Assembly (NCBI GenBank): GCA_903945495.1
Contig: CAJAVU010000006.1
Location: forward strand, 1 to 64,000
Length of the DNA stretch: 64,000 nt
Reading direction: 5' to 3'
Source: an uncultured Flavobacteriales bacterium
GTDB lineage: Bacteria > Bacteroidota > Bacteroidia > Flavobacteriales_D > Crocinitomicaceae
A program made the position numbers and the translations under genes. A model generated the notes under the pieces. The model was not told the origin of the DNA. It did not search any database and saw nothing but the letters and a program-made list of their open reading frames with translations. Below are positions 52,466 to 62,136 of the stretch, in pieces. How positions within the stretch are numbered: position 1 is the stretch's first letter; each line of letters begins with the position of its first letter.

Positions 52466-55459
52466 TCACTCTTTGATGAATTTCGTTTTATAAGTAATTC
52501 CTCGGTCTTCAATGGTTAAGATGTACCAACCCTTGGCCAAATTTCCAACATTGATTTCGTTTGCTGTTATACCTGAATAGACCAATTGACCAAGCGGATT
52601 AAAAACCTTTATTTCGCTATCGATATTTTCAGACAACCCTGTAATATGAAGTATATCTTTCGTTGGATTAGGGTATATTAGAATAGAACTATTAGGAATT
52701 TCAACAAGGTCAACAGTTGAAATAAAATGCGCGATAAAATTTACCGAATTGTTTGTTAATGTATCGAGAAAAATAGCATTTGTAGTATCTGAAATAAGAT
52801 TGTTTGCCTCCCAATGTGAAAATTGATAACCTGGTTCTGCTTGCGCCTCTAATTGAATTGGAACCCCATCGAAATAAATCCCATTCCAGGGATAGATGTT
52901 GGGTGTAATGGTACTGATTTCTATTTTTCCTGCATTTTGTGGATATACATTCAATTGCACATTCACTTGTTGTGGTAAATTAAAATTAGTTTGAATATGG
53001 TTGCGCATGTTTTCTGGACGGCAAACTAAGTCTTCTTGAAAAATGAGGTGGTACTGGTAAAAGGCATCCACTTGTGCCTGAACATTGTTCGGATCTCCCC
53101 AACGTTCGTATTCGTTTGCCATTTCACTGACGGTTCTGTTGAACATGTCATTTTCTATCTCAAGTAACCTTGAGGGAAGATATACGGTGTTCATTTGATC
53201 TGCGAAACGATTGATAAAGTAGTTTTTGAAGCGATCGTTTTGAAGTCCTTTCCAAAAAATGTTGAAATGGGGATTTCCTGGGTCTGTTGATGGCCAATTT
53301 ATAAGTTGTCCCAATAGGTCGTACCCACAACTGAAATCATTACTCGGATTAGGTAAAAGCCCATATTCCAAATCCATCAAAATGTATCGCCAACTGTAGT
53401 TTGTGGCATTTGACCGATATATTTTTAAATTATTGTAATTAAAACCCCAATCGGCATTATTCATCCAAAGCTCACCTATGATGTAATCGTTGTAATAAAT
53501 CATATCAAAATATTGGTCGGCTTGCGTCCAAAAGTTTGTGTCCAATGGGTTTATTTGCGAGAATAAATTATAGGAATTATAAAAATTTTGAACATCTCCT
53601 TCAATTGCCCTTAACTGGAAACCATACTGCGCGCTCGAACCCAGTATCTCAATTGTATTTTCGATTGCGCCATCGTAAATCTCAAACATTTCAGTATTAA
53701 ACTTTTCTCTTAACTCGTAAAGTCCCCAATATTCTCCATTTATGTAAACGCTTGCAGGACGCCATGCTGAATAGTAATTGTTTGTGCCATCACCCATCAT
53801 TTTAGTTTGTGCCGCATCCTTATGTGGTAGGATTAAATATTGATTGCTGCCATTACGTAACATAAAATCGCTGTATTGATTGCGGTTGGTGCGGTCAGGT
53901 ATAATAAATCCTGAAATAGGTCCTTGTCCTAACACACCATCATCGAACTTGATTCGAAATGGACGTTGCGGAAGTCCTCTTGATCCCCAACCACCGTCCA
54001 TAATGATTCCTGCCCTTCGAGAAAAAAGAAGGTTATGGTTCAGCGTTGAGTCAAAATAATCAATGGATGCATTCTTCAACAAATCGAGAGAAGGATTATC
54101 AAACATCCCTGAGGGGCCGAATAAGTTTTGTGGGTCACTGATAACTGAAATGATTGGCGTAGTGTGGTGAACATTGAATAAATAGCTAGAGGAGCTTATT
54201 GTACTCGGAATCAATCCATTCACATACGATCTAGCTCGGAGAATTTTTGATTGAAAAATATAAATCGGAGTTCCGTTCCAAAGAGTTGAATTTTCATTTG
54301 GATCACTTCCGTCAAGCGTGTAATAAATTGTGGCTGTGGGATTATTTAGGTCAGTAATTGATACTGAAATTGGACTTGTGTAAATCCCACTGGTTATTGA
54401 AAAAACAGGAGCAGCAGCGTAGCCATCTGAAGGAATGGAGTTGTTGTTACTGACACCAGGTGTTGGAGAACTAAATCGTTTCAGGGTTCCTGAACCGTCT
54501 AAAAAATGTCCAACACTAATATCGTATCCAGGCCCACAATTTAGATTTAAAGCACTAACCACTGTTCCGGATGGATTATACAATTTAATTGTTTCGCCTG
54601 TAGAACTAATTTTAAAATTGGTGTGATGAAAATTTCCTGTTGCAGGAACAAAATTTGGTGATAGTGAATTAATCCCAGTATTTGACATGCTTAATTCAAT
54701 AAATTGTAAGCTTGTCGGACAAGTTGCAATTACGTCAAATGATAAAGAATCAATATTTCCAGGAGAAAGCCCTGCTGATATCAACTCACTTGCCGAATAA
54801 AGGTATTGTTGGCGAGCACCTTCGTACCAGTTACTGTAAGCTGAAGGATAGTCATAATAACCATTCTGAATGGTGCCAGTTCCAATAATCGAGGAGTTAA
54901 AGCGAATATTGGGACGCTGTTGGGCATTGCTTCCACCACTGAATCCGCATGCCGAGCCTGGATAATTTAATGCAATAGTTGCCGAATTGAAGTTTGTGGT
55001 GCTTTGCGAATGAATAGAATTACATTCATAAAATGAGTTATAAGTGCACAGATTTAAAACAATGTTAGAAACACCATCCCAATAGAAGGGTGTTGTAAAA
55101 TAATGGGTATTCCAACCTGGCTGTGGTTGGAAAGTACTATCAATTAATACATTTGTAAATGGTGTGGATGCAAAACGATTTTTTTCACTGCAAAAAACAA
55201 TTATATATTCATTGGGTTGAATAATTTGATGGGGGAAAAACCATTCCCCTGGCGTTGAATTGTCGCTTAAACTGTAATTGAACAAATCAATGGCAGTTGT
55301 GCCTGAATTATAGATCTCAATCCAATCCTCGTAGTCGCCATCTTCATCAGCTAAAACGGAGTAATTTTTATTACTGCCTTCATTGATAACTAGTTGACCG
55401 AAGGAAAAAGATGAAATAAATAAAATTAATAAGCTAAAAAAGGAATTCAAGTGACTCAA
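52466..55459 (-). CDS. CotH kinase-family, lamin-tail T9SS surface protein
   Basis: A 997-residue exported protein with a signal peptide (residues 1-21, ending FSFGQ) and a lamin-tail domain near residues 22-160 (VINEGSNKNYSVLADEDGDYED). Next is a chitobiase-like FN3 piece (YYTLDGSDPNENSTLW). A CotH-type kinase domain covers about residues 440-740, with FMLRNGSNQY, VYINGEYWGLYELREKFN and RYILMDLEYGL. An Ig-like domain follows, then the type A tail (YPNPTKDILHI). CotH relatives are atypical protein kinases. Whether the DxD metal site is active cannot be judged here. It is the first gene of the putative three-gene surface operon. Confidence 0.87.
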   Translation of the reverse strand: MSHLNSFFSLLILFISSFSFGQLVINEGSNKNYSVLADEDGDYEDWIEIYNSGTTAIDLFNYSLSDNSTPGEWFFPHQIIQPNEYIIVFCSEKNRFASTPFTNVLIDSTFQPQPGWNTHYFTTPFYWDGVSNIVLNLCTYNSFYECNSIHSQSTTNFNSATIALNYPGSACGFSGGSNAQQRPNIRFNSSIIGTGTIQNGYYDYPSAYSNWYEGARQQYLYSASELISAGLSPGNIDSLSFDVIATCPTSLQFIELSMSNTGINSLSPNFVPATGNFHHTNFKISSTGETIKLYNPSGTVVSALNLNCGPGYDISVGHFLDGSGTLKRFSSPTPGVSNNNSIPSDGYAAAPVFSITSGIYTSPISVSITDLNNPTATIYYTLDGSDPNENSTLWNGTPIYIFQSKILRARSYVNGLIPSTISSSSYLFNVHHTTPIISVISDPQNLFGPSGMFDNPSLDLLKNASIDYFDSTLNHNLLFSRRAGIIMDGGWGSRGLPQRPFRIKFDDGVLGQGPISGFIIPDRTNRNQYSDFMLRNGSNQYLILPHKDAAQTKMMGDGTNNYYSAWRPASVYINGEYWGLYELREKFNTEMFEIYDGAIENTIEILGSSAQYGFQLRAIEGDVQNFYNSYNLFSQINPLDTNFWTQADQYFDMIYYNDYIIGELWMNNADWGFNYNNLKIYRSNATNYSWRYILMDLEYGLLPNPSNDFSCGYDLLGQLINWPSTDPGNPHFNIFWKGLQNDRFKNYFINRFADQMNTVYLPSRLLEIENDMFNRTVSEMANEYERWGDPNNVQAQVDAFYQYHLIFQEDLVCRPENMRNHIQTNFNLPQQVNVQLNVYPQNAGKIEISTITPNIYPWNGIYFDGVPIQLEAQAEPGYQFSHWEANNLISDTTNAIFLDTLTNNSVNFIAHFISTVDLVEIPNSSILIYPNPTKDILHITGLSENIDSEIKVFNPLGQLVYSGITANEINVGNLAKGWYILTIEDRGITYKTKFIKE

Positions 55460-55469
55460 TTTTGATATT

Positions 55470-55477
55470 CAAATATA
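55470..55477 (-). promoter_or_regulatory. -7 box TATATTTG before the CotH gene
   Basis: A perfect TAnnTTTG match on the minus strand, ending 10 bases before the ATG at 55459. The -33 element is weak. Confidence 0.42.
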
Positions 55478-55654
55478 GTACATTTTACGAAAAGTAAGAG
55501 CGGGTTCATTTTTAATGAAAAGGAATTGAATTTCACAAGACCTTGAATCATTTCATTGGAATCATTTGGGAAATTTAAATTTAATTTACACTTTGGACTT
55601 GATTCAGGACAATATTTATAATTGCCGTTGTGCTTAATCATCCTATTGTCCAAC

Positions 55655-55832
55655 TATTTTTGCATCAACAAAAAATTCAGAATGTATATCAATGTGATGG
55701 TCTGAAGTCAATAATTCATCGGTCTTAATGAAGCTCAGACCGCTTCGCGTTCTTCATCGCTCTCGTTTTCATTCTGTTTCTGAAAGAAAAGCGCCCGGAA
55801 TTTCAGAGCGAGAAACAGAACGAGAATGAGTG
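55655..55832. other. Intergenic region with inverted repeats
   Basis: About 180 bp, uneven in base composition. A segment near 55760-55781 (with ATTCTGTTTCT) is roughly complementary to 55810-55830 (with AGAAACAGAA), and a CTGAAA/TTTCAG pair lies between. No ORF is convincing. It may be a folded RNA or a degenerate repeat. Confidence 0.4.
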
Positions 55833-55877
55833 AAAAAGAAAAAGCGCCATTACTTTCGTAACAGCGCTTTTCTTTTT
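55833..55877. terminator. Long bidirectional terminator-like hairpin
   Basis: AAAGAAAAAGCGC pairs with GCGCTTTTCTTTT, with an inner TTAC/GTAA pair closing loop TTTC. The next eight bases GTAGCGAG copy the encoded 3' end of the nearby initiator tRNA. Confidence 0.7.
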
Positions 55878-56018
55878 GTAGCGAGCCGAATATCCTCCAT
55901 TTCATTTCGGATGGACGTTAATGGAGCTTAACAAAGAAAACCTGATTTGCTTCGCAACTCTTTTTTATGCCTTAATCTTTCATTCAACTCTTCGGCTTGA
56001 TTCAGTTCACGGCATAAA

Positions 56019-56046
56019 AAAACCTGAGTCAAATGACTCAGGTTTT
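56019..56046 (-). terminator. Terminator of tRNA-fMet
   Basis: A perfect 13-bp stem with core CCTGAGTCA/TGACTCAGG and a 2-base loop. The flanking A-run gives a T-run on the minus strand, just past the tRNA 3' end. Confidence 0.85.
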
Positions 56047-56051
56047 CTTTG

Positions 56052-56124
<73 letters not shown>

Positions 56125-56161
56125 CTCTATTCAATCGATACACGAATGTTCGAATGCGCTG

Positions 56162-56191
56162 CAAAGATACGCCTTTTTTATTGTTTTCAAA
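56162..56191 (-). promoter_or_regulatory. Promoter of tRNA-fMet
   Basis: On the minus strand TTTG (56191-56188), 18 bases, then TATCTTTG (56169-56162). Both boxes match the consensus exactly. The start site is expected about 30 bases before the tRNA. Confidence 0.72.
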
Positions 56192-56279
56192 CAAAATCAC
56201 TAAATAATTTTAAATTTTCCCGTTTAAAATCGGGAACCTCCGCTTTTTTCTACCTTTACTCCTTCCTTAAAATCAAACA

Positions 56280-57020
56280 ATGCTCATTTTTGTAAATGGA
56301 TATACATTAGGCTGTCAGCCGTTTAGACCCTACTGGTCTTCTTCCAAGAATCCAAACGAATTTTTAGAGGAGGCTAGTGTGTATTTCAATGATAATACAA
56401 TCAACAATGAAAGTTTTGTCAATGGATCGGGAAAATGGTTTGGTTCTCTAGCTTCATTCCGTTATTCGGCAGGAAAAAAATATGCACAAGAAAGGATCAA
56501 CACTTACAAATCACTACTACAAAAAAATGAAAAAATCAACCTTCTTTCACATAGCATGGGAGCCGCTTTTGCCGAAGGTATGATTGAAGTATTTTGTCAA
56601 AATAATCTACCAATTGGGAAAATCGTTCACTTTTCTCCTGCTCATGCACGAAAAATTAAAGTCTTTCAGGCAAGCCAACAGTTGTTCAGAATTCAAATAA
56701 ACGCGAGTGACGATACCATTCTTGAGCGTTTCGCAGATCCTTTTGTTCGAGGTGAAAAATGGATGATTCCTGGAATTAAACTCTATGGGAAAGTGCATTG
56801 GAATCCGTGGGTATATCATCCAAAACACATGGCTTACGTACAAAAAATGAAACGCAAGCATCAACAACATCCACATTTTGATTTAAAAACCTATGCCTTC
56901 GTATTCGATTGGTTGCGCGATCTTGAAGTACTTTCACAAAAAAACAAACCTGATCAAGGTTCCATCAAAACAAAGTTCGAAGCTGTCTACATGCACGGAA
57001 AGTATTTTGAATTTATGTGA
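56280..57020 (+). CDS. Putative alpha/beta-hydrolase-fold protein
   Basis: A 246-residue protein with no signal peptide. The nucleophile-elbow motif is LLSHSMGAAFAEG near residue 88 (Ser in HSMGA), with a preceding strand (KINLLSH). A late acid (ASDDTILERF) and a histidine region (KVHWNPWVYHPKHM) could complete a triad. The first residues (MLIFVNGYTLG) look like an oxyanion-hole segment of a lipase/esterase. The substrate is unknown. It is 57 bp upstream of a T9SS protein gene on the same strand and may be co-transcribed. Confidence 0.72.
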   Translation: MLIFVNGYTLGCQPFRPYWSSSKNPNEFLEEASVYFNDNTINNESFVNGSGKWFGSLASFRYSAGKKYAQERINTYKSLLQKNEKINLLSHSMGAAFAEGMIEVFCQNNLPIGKIVHFSPAHARKIKVFQASQQLFRIQINASDDTILERFADPFVRGEKWMIPGIKLYGKVHWNPWVYHPKHMAYVQKMKRKHQQHPHFDLKTYAFVFDWLRDLEVLSQKNKPDQGSIKTKFEAVYMHGKYFEFM

Positions 57021-57077
57021 CTTATGTCATACTTCAACCGAAGAATTTCCTCTTATTTTGCACCCAAATTCGATAGT

Positions 57078-58667
57078 ATGAAACTGTTTCTGTTCGCATT
57101 AACTATATTTTTGGGCTTGTATGCTCAAGCACAATCTTTTCCTTACAATCTAAAAATTGATTCGATTTCCATTCCGCAATTGGGTGGATTACAATCCTTT
57201 GGAGTTGGACAAGCAAATGGAAAATGGTTGGTTGTTGGTGGTCGATTGGATGGTTTACACCGTCGTCAGCCATGGGCAACGTTTGATTCAGCTGGACACA
57301 ATACGCAATTAGTTGTCATTGATCCGATTCTGAAAAAACGCTGGGTAGCTCCTTTGACAGCACTTTCAACAAGTTTACAAGAACAATTGAGCTCAACCAA
57401 TATGGAATTCATCCAAAAAGGTGAATACCTTTATTTGATGGGTGGATACGGTATTTCGAAAACGGCCGACGACCATATTACTTTTCCCTATTTAACTGCC
57501 ATTCACTTACCAAGTGTTATTGAAGCGATAGTCAACAAAACAGATTTTTCAGCACATATTTTACAAGTGAAAGATGAACTTTTTGCGCTGACCGGTGGAC
57601 AATTACTCATCTTGAATGATGCTTTTTATTTAACAGGAGGTCATCGCTTTGATGGATTATATAACCCTATGGGAAATGGAACCTTCACTCAAACGTATTT
57701 AAGTGGTATTCGAAAATTCACTTTTTCCGTTAGTAACAGCACACTTAACTACAAACACCTTGGCGATGTGATCAGTGAAGATCATTTGCACAGAAGAGAT
57801 TTCAATGTACTGCCACAAATTCTTCCAAACGGTAAAGATGGACTGATTGCTTTTTCAGGAGTTTTTCAAAAAGAAGTGAATCTTCCCTACTTAAATGCTG
57901 TTGTGATTGATAAAGATTCATTTACCGTTGTTCCAGATTTCGCTCAATACTACAATCATTATCATTGTGCAACTGTCTCTCTTTATGGAAACGAAACCAT
58001 GCATAATTTGTTTTTTGGAGGAATTGCCCAATATTATGATAGTTCAACATATTTAGTGCAAGACAATGATGTTCCATTTGTAAAAACGGTTGCACGTGTT
58101 GCTTTTGATAAAAACGGAAGATTAGCTGAATACAAAATGCCCGTGAGTATGCCTGCTTATTTAGGCGCTGCTTCCGAATTCATCATCAATCCATCACTTT
58201 CAATTCTTCCGAATGAAGTTATTCCAATGGATAAATTAATTGGTGATACTGTACTTTTAGGTTACATCTATGGTGGAATTCAAAGTCCAGCAGCAAATAT
58301 TTTCTGGATCAATACAGGCGTTGAAAGCAAAGCAAGTGAAATGATTTACCCAGTTTATTTAATAAAAACTAACAATGATCAGGGTGTATTGAATGACCAA
58401 AGCATCAACGGTGTTCAATTACAGTTGTATCCGGATCCAATTGAAGATCGATTAAGCTTAAATTTTAATCTTAAAAATGCTGGAGATGTGCTTGTAGAAG
58501 TCAGTAACATGGATGGAACTTTGCGTTTGAAAAAAACCTTGAAAAAACTAACCATTGGTCAACATGCCGAAACCATCAAGTTCCGAAAATTAAACCGTGG
58601 CGATGTTTATTTTGTTTACTTGACAATTGGAGATGTGAAAGTGGCGCAAAAGATGATTGTGAATTGA
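57078..58667 (+). CDS. Kelch-like T9SS surface protein
   Basis: A 529-residue exported protein. The start at 57078 gives the signal peptide MKLFLFALTIFLGLYAQAQ. Kelch-like propeller motifs recur (KWLVVGGRLDG, YLYLMGGYGI, AFYLTGGHRFDG), giving five or six blades. A sorting-like tail (LYPDPIEDRLSLNFNL...KMIVN) resembles type A but with DP where the usual motif has NP. Kelch propellers bind proteins or sugars. The function here is unknown. Confidence 0.82.
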   Translation: MKLFLFALTIFLGLYAQAQSFPYNLKIDSISIPQLGGLQSFGVGQANGKWLVVGGRLDGLHRRQPWATFDSAGHNTQLVVIDPILKKRWVAPLTALSTSLQEQLSSTNMEFIQKGEYLYLMGGYGISKTADDHITFPYLTAIHLPSVIEAIVNKTDFSAHILQVKDELFALTGGQLLILNDAFYLTGGHRFDGLYNPMGNGTFTQTYLSGIRKFTFSVSNSTLNYKHLGDVISEDHLHRRDFNVLPQILPNGKDGLIAFSGVFQKEVNLPYLNAVVIDKDSFTVVPDFAQYYNHYHCATVSLYGNETMHNLFFGGIAQYYDSSTYLVQDNDVPFVKTVARVAFDKNGRLAEYKMPVSMPAYLGAASEFIINPSLSILPNEVIPMDKLIGDTVLLGYIYGGIQSPAANIFWINTGVESKASEMIYPVYLIKTNNDQGVLNDQSINGVQLQLYPDPIEDRLSLNFNLKNAGDVLVEVSNMDGTLRLKKTLKKLTIGQHAETIKFRKLNRGDVYFVYLTIGDVKVAQKMIVN

Positions 58668-58774
58668 TTGGAGCAAGGAGCAAAGAACAAGGACCGCTGA
58701 GCTGAAAGACAAAAGACCGCTTCGCTTAAGGACTTATTAGTGTTAAATCACTGAAATTATTCTTTCTAAAATCC

Positions 58775-58895
58775 TAAAGTCTTATTGTCTTGCCGTCCTA
58801 TTGTCTTAACATCCTGAAGTCTTAAAGTCCAAAAGTCCTTTGTCTTTCGTCTTATTGTCTTAAAGTCCTAACATCCTAAAGTCTTAAAGTCATTT
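58775..58895 (+). repeat. Low-complexity array of 8-9-base units
   Basis: Variants of AAAGTCTT, ATTGTCTT and AACATCCT follow one another about twelve times, roughly every 8-9 bases, just upstream of the era promoter. Unit sequences are degenerate. The role is unknown. Confidence 0.8.
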
Positions 58896-58919
58896 GTCTA
58901 CCGAAAGCTTTCTGCATCC

Positions 58920-58950
58920 TTTGATACTAGTTGCATTTTATCTACCTTTG
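58920..58950 (+). promoter_or_regulatory. Promoter of era
   Basis: TTTG (58920-58923), exactly 19 bases, then TACCTTTG (58943-58950), the best match to the Bacteroidota consensus in this window. The ATG follows 18 bases on. Confidence 0.75.
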
Positions 58951-58968
58951 CAAATTAATTTCAGTGTA

Positions 58969-59844
58969 ATGTCTCACAAATCAGGTTTCGTAAATATCGT
59001 TGGTAGTCCAAATGTTGGTAAATCCACATTAATGAATCGTTTAGTTGGCGAAAAGTTATCCATTGTAACTTCCAAAGCACAAACGACGCGCCATCGTATT
59101 CTCGGAATCGTAAATGATGAGAATTATCAAATTGTTTTTTCCGATACTCCTGGAGTTGTAAATGCAGCCTACAAACTGCACGAAGCAATGATGGATTACG
59201 TGAACGCTTCGTTGAAAGATGCGGATGTACTTATCTTCATCACCGACACGAAAGAAAACGACATGAATCACAAGGAAACATTGGAGAAAATCCAGAAGTT
59301 GCGTGTTCCTGTGATTTGTTTGATCAACAAAATCGACTTAAGCGACCAAGCGAAAGTGTTCGAACGAATCCAATTTTGGCAAGAAAAATTACCAAATGCA
59401 TTGGTATATCCAGTTTCTGCCTTACACGATTTTAACGTTCAAGCAGTTTGGGAAAAAATTCTTGAATTGGTTCCTGAAAGTCCTGCCTACTTTGATAAAG
59501 AAGAATTATCGGATCGACCAATGCGATTCTTTGTTTCGGAAATTATCCGCGAGAAAATCTTCTTGCACTGCGATAAAGAGGTTCCGTACAGTTGTCAAGT
59601 AGAAATTGAAGAATACAAAGACGAAATCAACTTGACGCGTATTCGTGCTGTGATCATTGTGGAACGCGATTCGCAAAAAGGAATTGTAATCGGAAAAGGT
59701 GGGGAAATGTTGAAGAAAATTGGTCGCGAAGCACGCATTGAAATTGAAAAATTCATTGATCACCGCGTATTCATGGAAACATTTGTGAAAGTGGATAAAG
59801 ACTGGAGATCAACAGAAAATAAATTAAAGAAATACGGATATTAA
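58969..59844 (+). CDS. era: GTPase Era
   Basis: This GTPase acts in 30S ribosome assembly by binding the 3' end of 16S rRNA. The 291-residue protein has G1 GSPNVGKST near residue 11, DTPG (G3) and NKID (G4). A C-terminal KH domain has VIGKGGEMLKKIGREARIEIEKF near residue 242. The start at 58969 is chosen because an ATG upstream (58894) would add 25 unrelated residues and lies before the promoter. It is followed by der 90 bp later, a usual pairing of ribosome-assembly GTPases. Confidence 0.96.
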   Translation: MSHKSGFVNIVGSPNVGKSTLMNRLVGEKLSIVTSKAQTTRHRILGIVNDENYQIVFSDTPGVVNAAYKLHEAMMDYVNASLKDADVLIFITDTKENDMNHKETLEKIQKLRVPVICLINKIDLSDQAKVFERIQFWQEKLPNALVYPVSALHDFNVQAVWEKILELVPESPAYFDKEELSDRPMRFFVSEIIREKIFLHCDKEVPYSCQVEIEEYKDEINLTRIRAVIIVERDSQKGIVIGKGGEMLKKIGREARIEIEKFIDHRVFMETFVKVDKDWRSTENKLKKYGY

Positions 59845-59926
59845 TGAGATCTGAGATTCGAGACCCGAGATGCGAGACAATAATTCTTGATTCAATCTCG
59901 GATCACGACTCTAGGCTCTCGGTTCT
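59845..59926. repeat. Self-complementary low-complexity hairpin between era and der
   Basis: The first part is GAGATTCGAGACCC-like purine-rich units; the second part (CTCGG, GACTCTAGGCTCTCGG) is roughly its complement, so the RNA could fold back on itself. No T-run follows. It may regulate read-through into der, or be a decayed repeat. Confidence 0.6.
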
Positions 59927-59934
59927 AAAAAAAT

Positions 59935-61245
59935 ATGGGAAATATAGTTGCAATAGTAGGTCGCCCGAATGTGGGAAAATCGACCTTGTTTAATCGCCTG
60001 ACGGAGTCACGCAATGCGATTGTAAAAGAGATTAGTGGTGTAACACGCGACCGTTTATACGGAAAAGGTGAATGGAACGGTGCACAATTTTCTGTAATTG
60101 ATACTGGAGGTTATGTGAAAGGTTCGGATGATATTTTTGAAGGTGAAATCCGCAAGCAAGTGGAAATCGCTATTCAAGAGGCAAACGTCATTGTGTTCAT
60201 GGTGGATGTTACCACAGGAATTGTTGATTTAGATGAGAAAGTTGCGGCTTTGTTGCGCAAATCTAAAAAACCAGTTTTTATTGCTGCGAATAAAGTGGAC
60301 AGTAATGATCGCATCGGTTTATCGGCTGAATTCTACCAATTTGGATTGGGTGATGTGTTCGATTTATCTGCAACAAACGGAACTGGAACAGGAGAATTAT
60401 TGGATGAAGTGGTTAAACACTTTGACAAAGAAGACGAAAGTGTAAACGAAAAAGATCACTTGCCGCGTATTGCGATTGTTGGACGTCCAAATGTTGGAAA
60501 ATCGTCCTTGGTAAATGCTTTAACAGGCGAAGAACGCAACATTGTTACGAACATTTCTGGAACAACACGCGATTCAATCAATACACGTTACAATGCGTTT
60601 GGATTCGATTTCATGTTAATTGATACCGCAGGAATTCGTAAGAAAGCGAAAGTACAAGAAGACATCGAATATTATTCTGTCTTGCGTTCAGTGCGTACCA
60701 TAGAGGAAGCAGACGTTTGTATTTTCATGATTGATGCTGAAGAAGGACTTCAAAAGCAAGATTTGAGTATTTATTACATGATTGAGAAAAACTCAAAAGG
60801 AGTTGTTGTCTTGGTGAATAAATGGGATTTGGTTGAAAAAGATCAAAATACCATGAATGAATACGAAGAAAAACTACGTGAACAATTGGCTCCGTTCAAC
60901 GATGTTCCCATCATTTTTACATCGACAATAACGAAGCAACGTATTCACAAAGCCTTAGAAGCAACAATGATGGTGCATGATAACAGAACGAAGAAAATTT
61001 CAACGTCTGTTTTGAATGAGGTGATGCAAGAAATTATTTTAGCAACACCACCGCCAGCTTTAAAAGGAAAATACATACGCATTAAATACATTCAACAATT
61101 GCCAACGCATTCACCGGCATTTGCATTTTTCTGTAATTTACCGCAATATGTTCCTGAGTCGTATAAGCGTTTCTTAGAAAATCGTTTGAGAGAAAAATTC
61201 GATTTCTGTGGAGTTCCTATTCGTATTTACTTCAGAAAGAAATAA
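59935..61245 (+). CDS. der: GTPase Der (EngA)
   Basis: A double-GTPase needed for 50S ribosome assembly. The 436-residue protein has two G domains, with G1 motifs [14 protein letters not shown] near residue 8 and [15 protein letters not shown] near residue 182. DTGG (first domain) and DTAG (second) are the G3 motifs, and NKVD/NKWD the G4 motifs. The C-terminal KH-like domain (about residues 355-436) binds rRNA. The length matches the family. The stop is 6 bp from the start of the phosphatase gene that follows. Confidence 0.97.
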   Translation: MGNIVAIVGRPNVGKSTLFNRLTESRNAIVKEISGVTRDRLYGKGEWNGAQFSVIDTGGYVKGSDDIFEGEIRKQVEIAIQEANVIVFMVDVTTGIVDLDEKVAALLRKSKKPVFIAANKVDSNDRIGLSAEFYQFGLGDVFDLSATNGTGTGELLDEVVKHFDKEDESVNEKDHLPRIAIVGRPNVGKSSLVNALTGEERNIVTNISGTTRDSINTRYNAFGFDFMLIDTAGIRKKAKVQEDIEYYSVLRSVRTIEEADVCIFMIDAEEGLQKQDLSIYYMIEKNSKGVVVLVNKWDLVEKDQNTMNEYEEKLREQLAPFNDVPIIFTSTITKQRIHKALEATMMVHDNRTKKISTSVLNEVMQEIILATPPPALKGKYIRIKYIQQLPTHSPAFAFFCNLPQYVPESYKRFLENRLREKFDFCGVPIRIYFRKK

Positions 61246-61251
61246 GTATTC

Positions 61252-62133
61252 ATGAAATTCGGTGCAATCGATATTGGAACCAATGCCGCTCGACTACTCG
61301 TTGGAGAAGTTGAAAAGGAAGGAGAACATTCGTTTGTAAAGAAAATATCTTATACACGTGTTCCTTTGCGCTTGGGTGAAGAAGTGTTTGATGACGGAAA
61401 AATTTCAAAAAAGAAAACTGAAGATTTTGTAAAAACGATTCAAGCGTTTAAGTTGATTTCTGAGATTTTTGATGTGAAAAAATTGCGTGCTGTTGCCACT
61501 TCAGCCATGCGTGAAGCCGTTAATTCCGAAAAAATAATTGAAAAAATTCTGGAAGAATCAGGTGTTCAAATTGAAGTGATCAGTGGAGATGAAGAAGCTG
61601 AATTAATTTTTGGAACCTTCTTCTTGCTCGATTTTGATAAAACGCATCCTTTCATTGTCATTGATGTTGGTGGAGGTAGCACCGAAGTCAGCGTGTTTGA
61701 AAGTGGTGAACGTGTGGCCTCAAAATCATTTGAAATTGGGACGATTCGTTTGCTAAAGGAAAAAGTAAAGAAAGATATATGGACGGAAATTCATGATTGG
61801 ATTGCTTCTCATGTTGATTTGAAATCACCACATCGCTTATTTGGAACTGGTGGAAACATCAATAAAGTTCACAAAATGCTGGGTGCTGGACAATTGGAAG
61901 CGTTATCAGTGAAGGCCATTTCAACATTGCGTAACGAATTAGCTGAACTAAGTGTTTCGCAACGTGTCGATCAATTTCAATTAAAACCAGACCGTGCAGA
62001 CGTAATTGTTCCTGCGATGGACATTTATTTATATATCCTGAAAGAGCTCAAAGCAAAAGATATTCTCGTTCCAAAAATCGGCTTATCTGATGGAATGATT
62101 TATCAAATGCATTTAAATAGTAAGAAGAAATAG
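61252..62133 (+). CDS. Ppx/GppA-type exopolyphosphatase/pppGpp phosphatase
   Basis: A 293-residue phosphatase of the actin-like ATPase fold with N-terminal GAIDIGTNAARLLVG (phosphate-1) and IDVGGGSTEVSVFESG near residue 135 (phosphate-2). It is short for the family because the C-terminal HD domain is missing, as in many Bacteroidota. It would cut polyphosphate, or pppGpp in the stringent response; the sequence does not tell which. It is 6 bp after der and likely in one operon with it. It converges with the TonB genes. Confidence 0.92.
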   Translation: MKFGAIDIGTNAARLLVGEVEKEGEHSFVKKISYTRVPLRLGEEVFDDGKISKKKTEDFVKTIQAFKLISEIFDVKKLRAVATSAMREAVNSEKIIEKILEESGVQIEVISGDEEAELIFGTFFLLDFDKTHPFIVIDVGGGSTEVSVFESGERVASKSFEIGTIRLLKEKVKKDIWTEIHDWIASHVDLKSPHRLFGTGGNINKVHKMLGAGQLEALSVKAISTLRNELAELSVSQRVDQFQLKPDRADVIVPAMDIYLYILKELKAKDILVPKIGLSDGMIYQMHLNSKKK

Positions 62134-62136
62134 GAA

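Noticed and set aside
55456-55653. 65-residue minus-strand frame upstream of the CotH gene
   Set aside because: It overlaps the CotH promoter box, is rich in asparagine and lysine, and lacks a signal or family.
58775-58895. CRISPR array
   Set aside because: Units are 8-9 bases and lack spacers or any cas genes.
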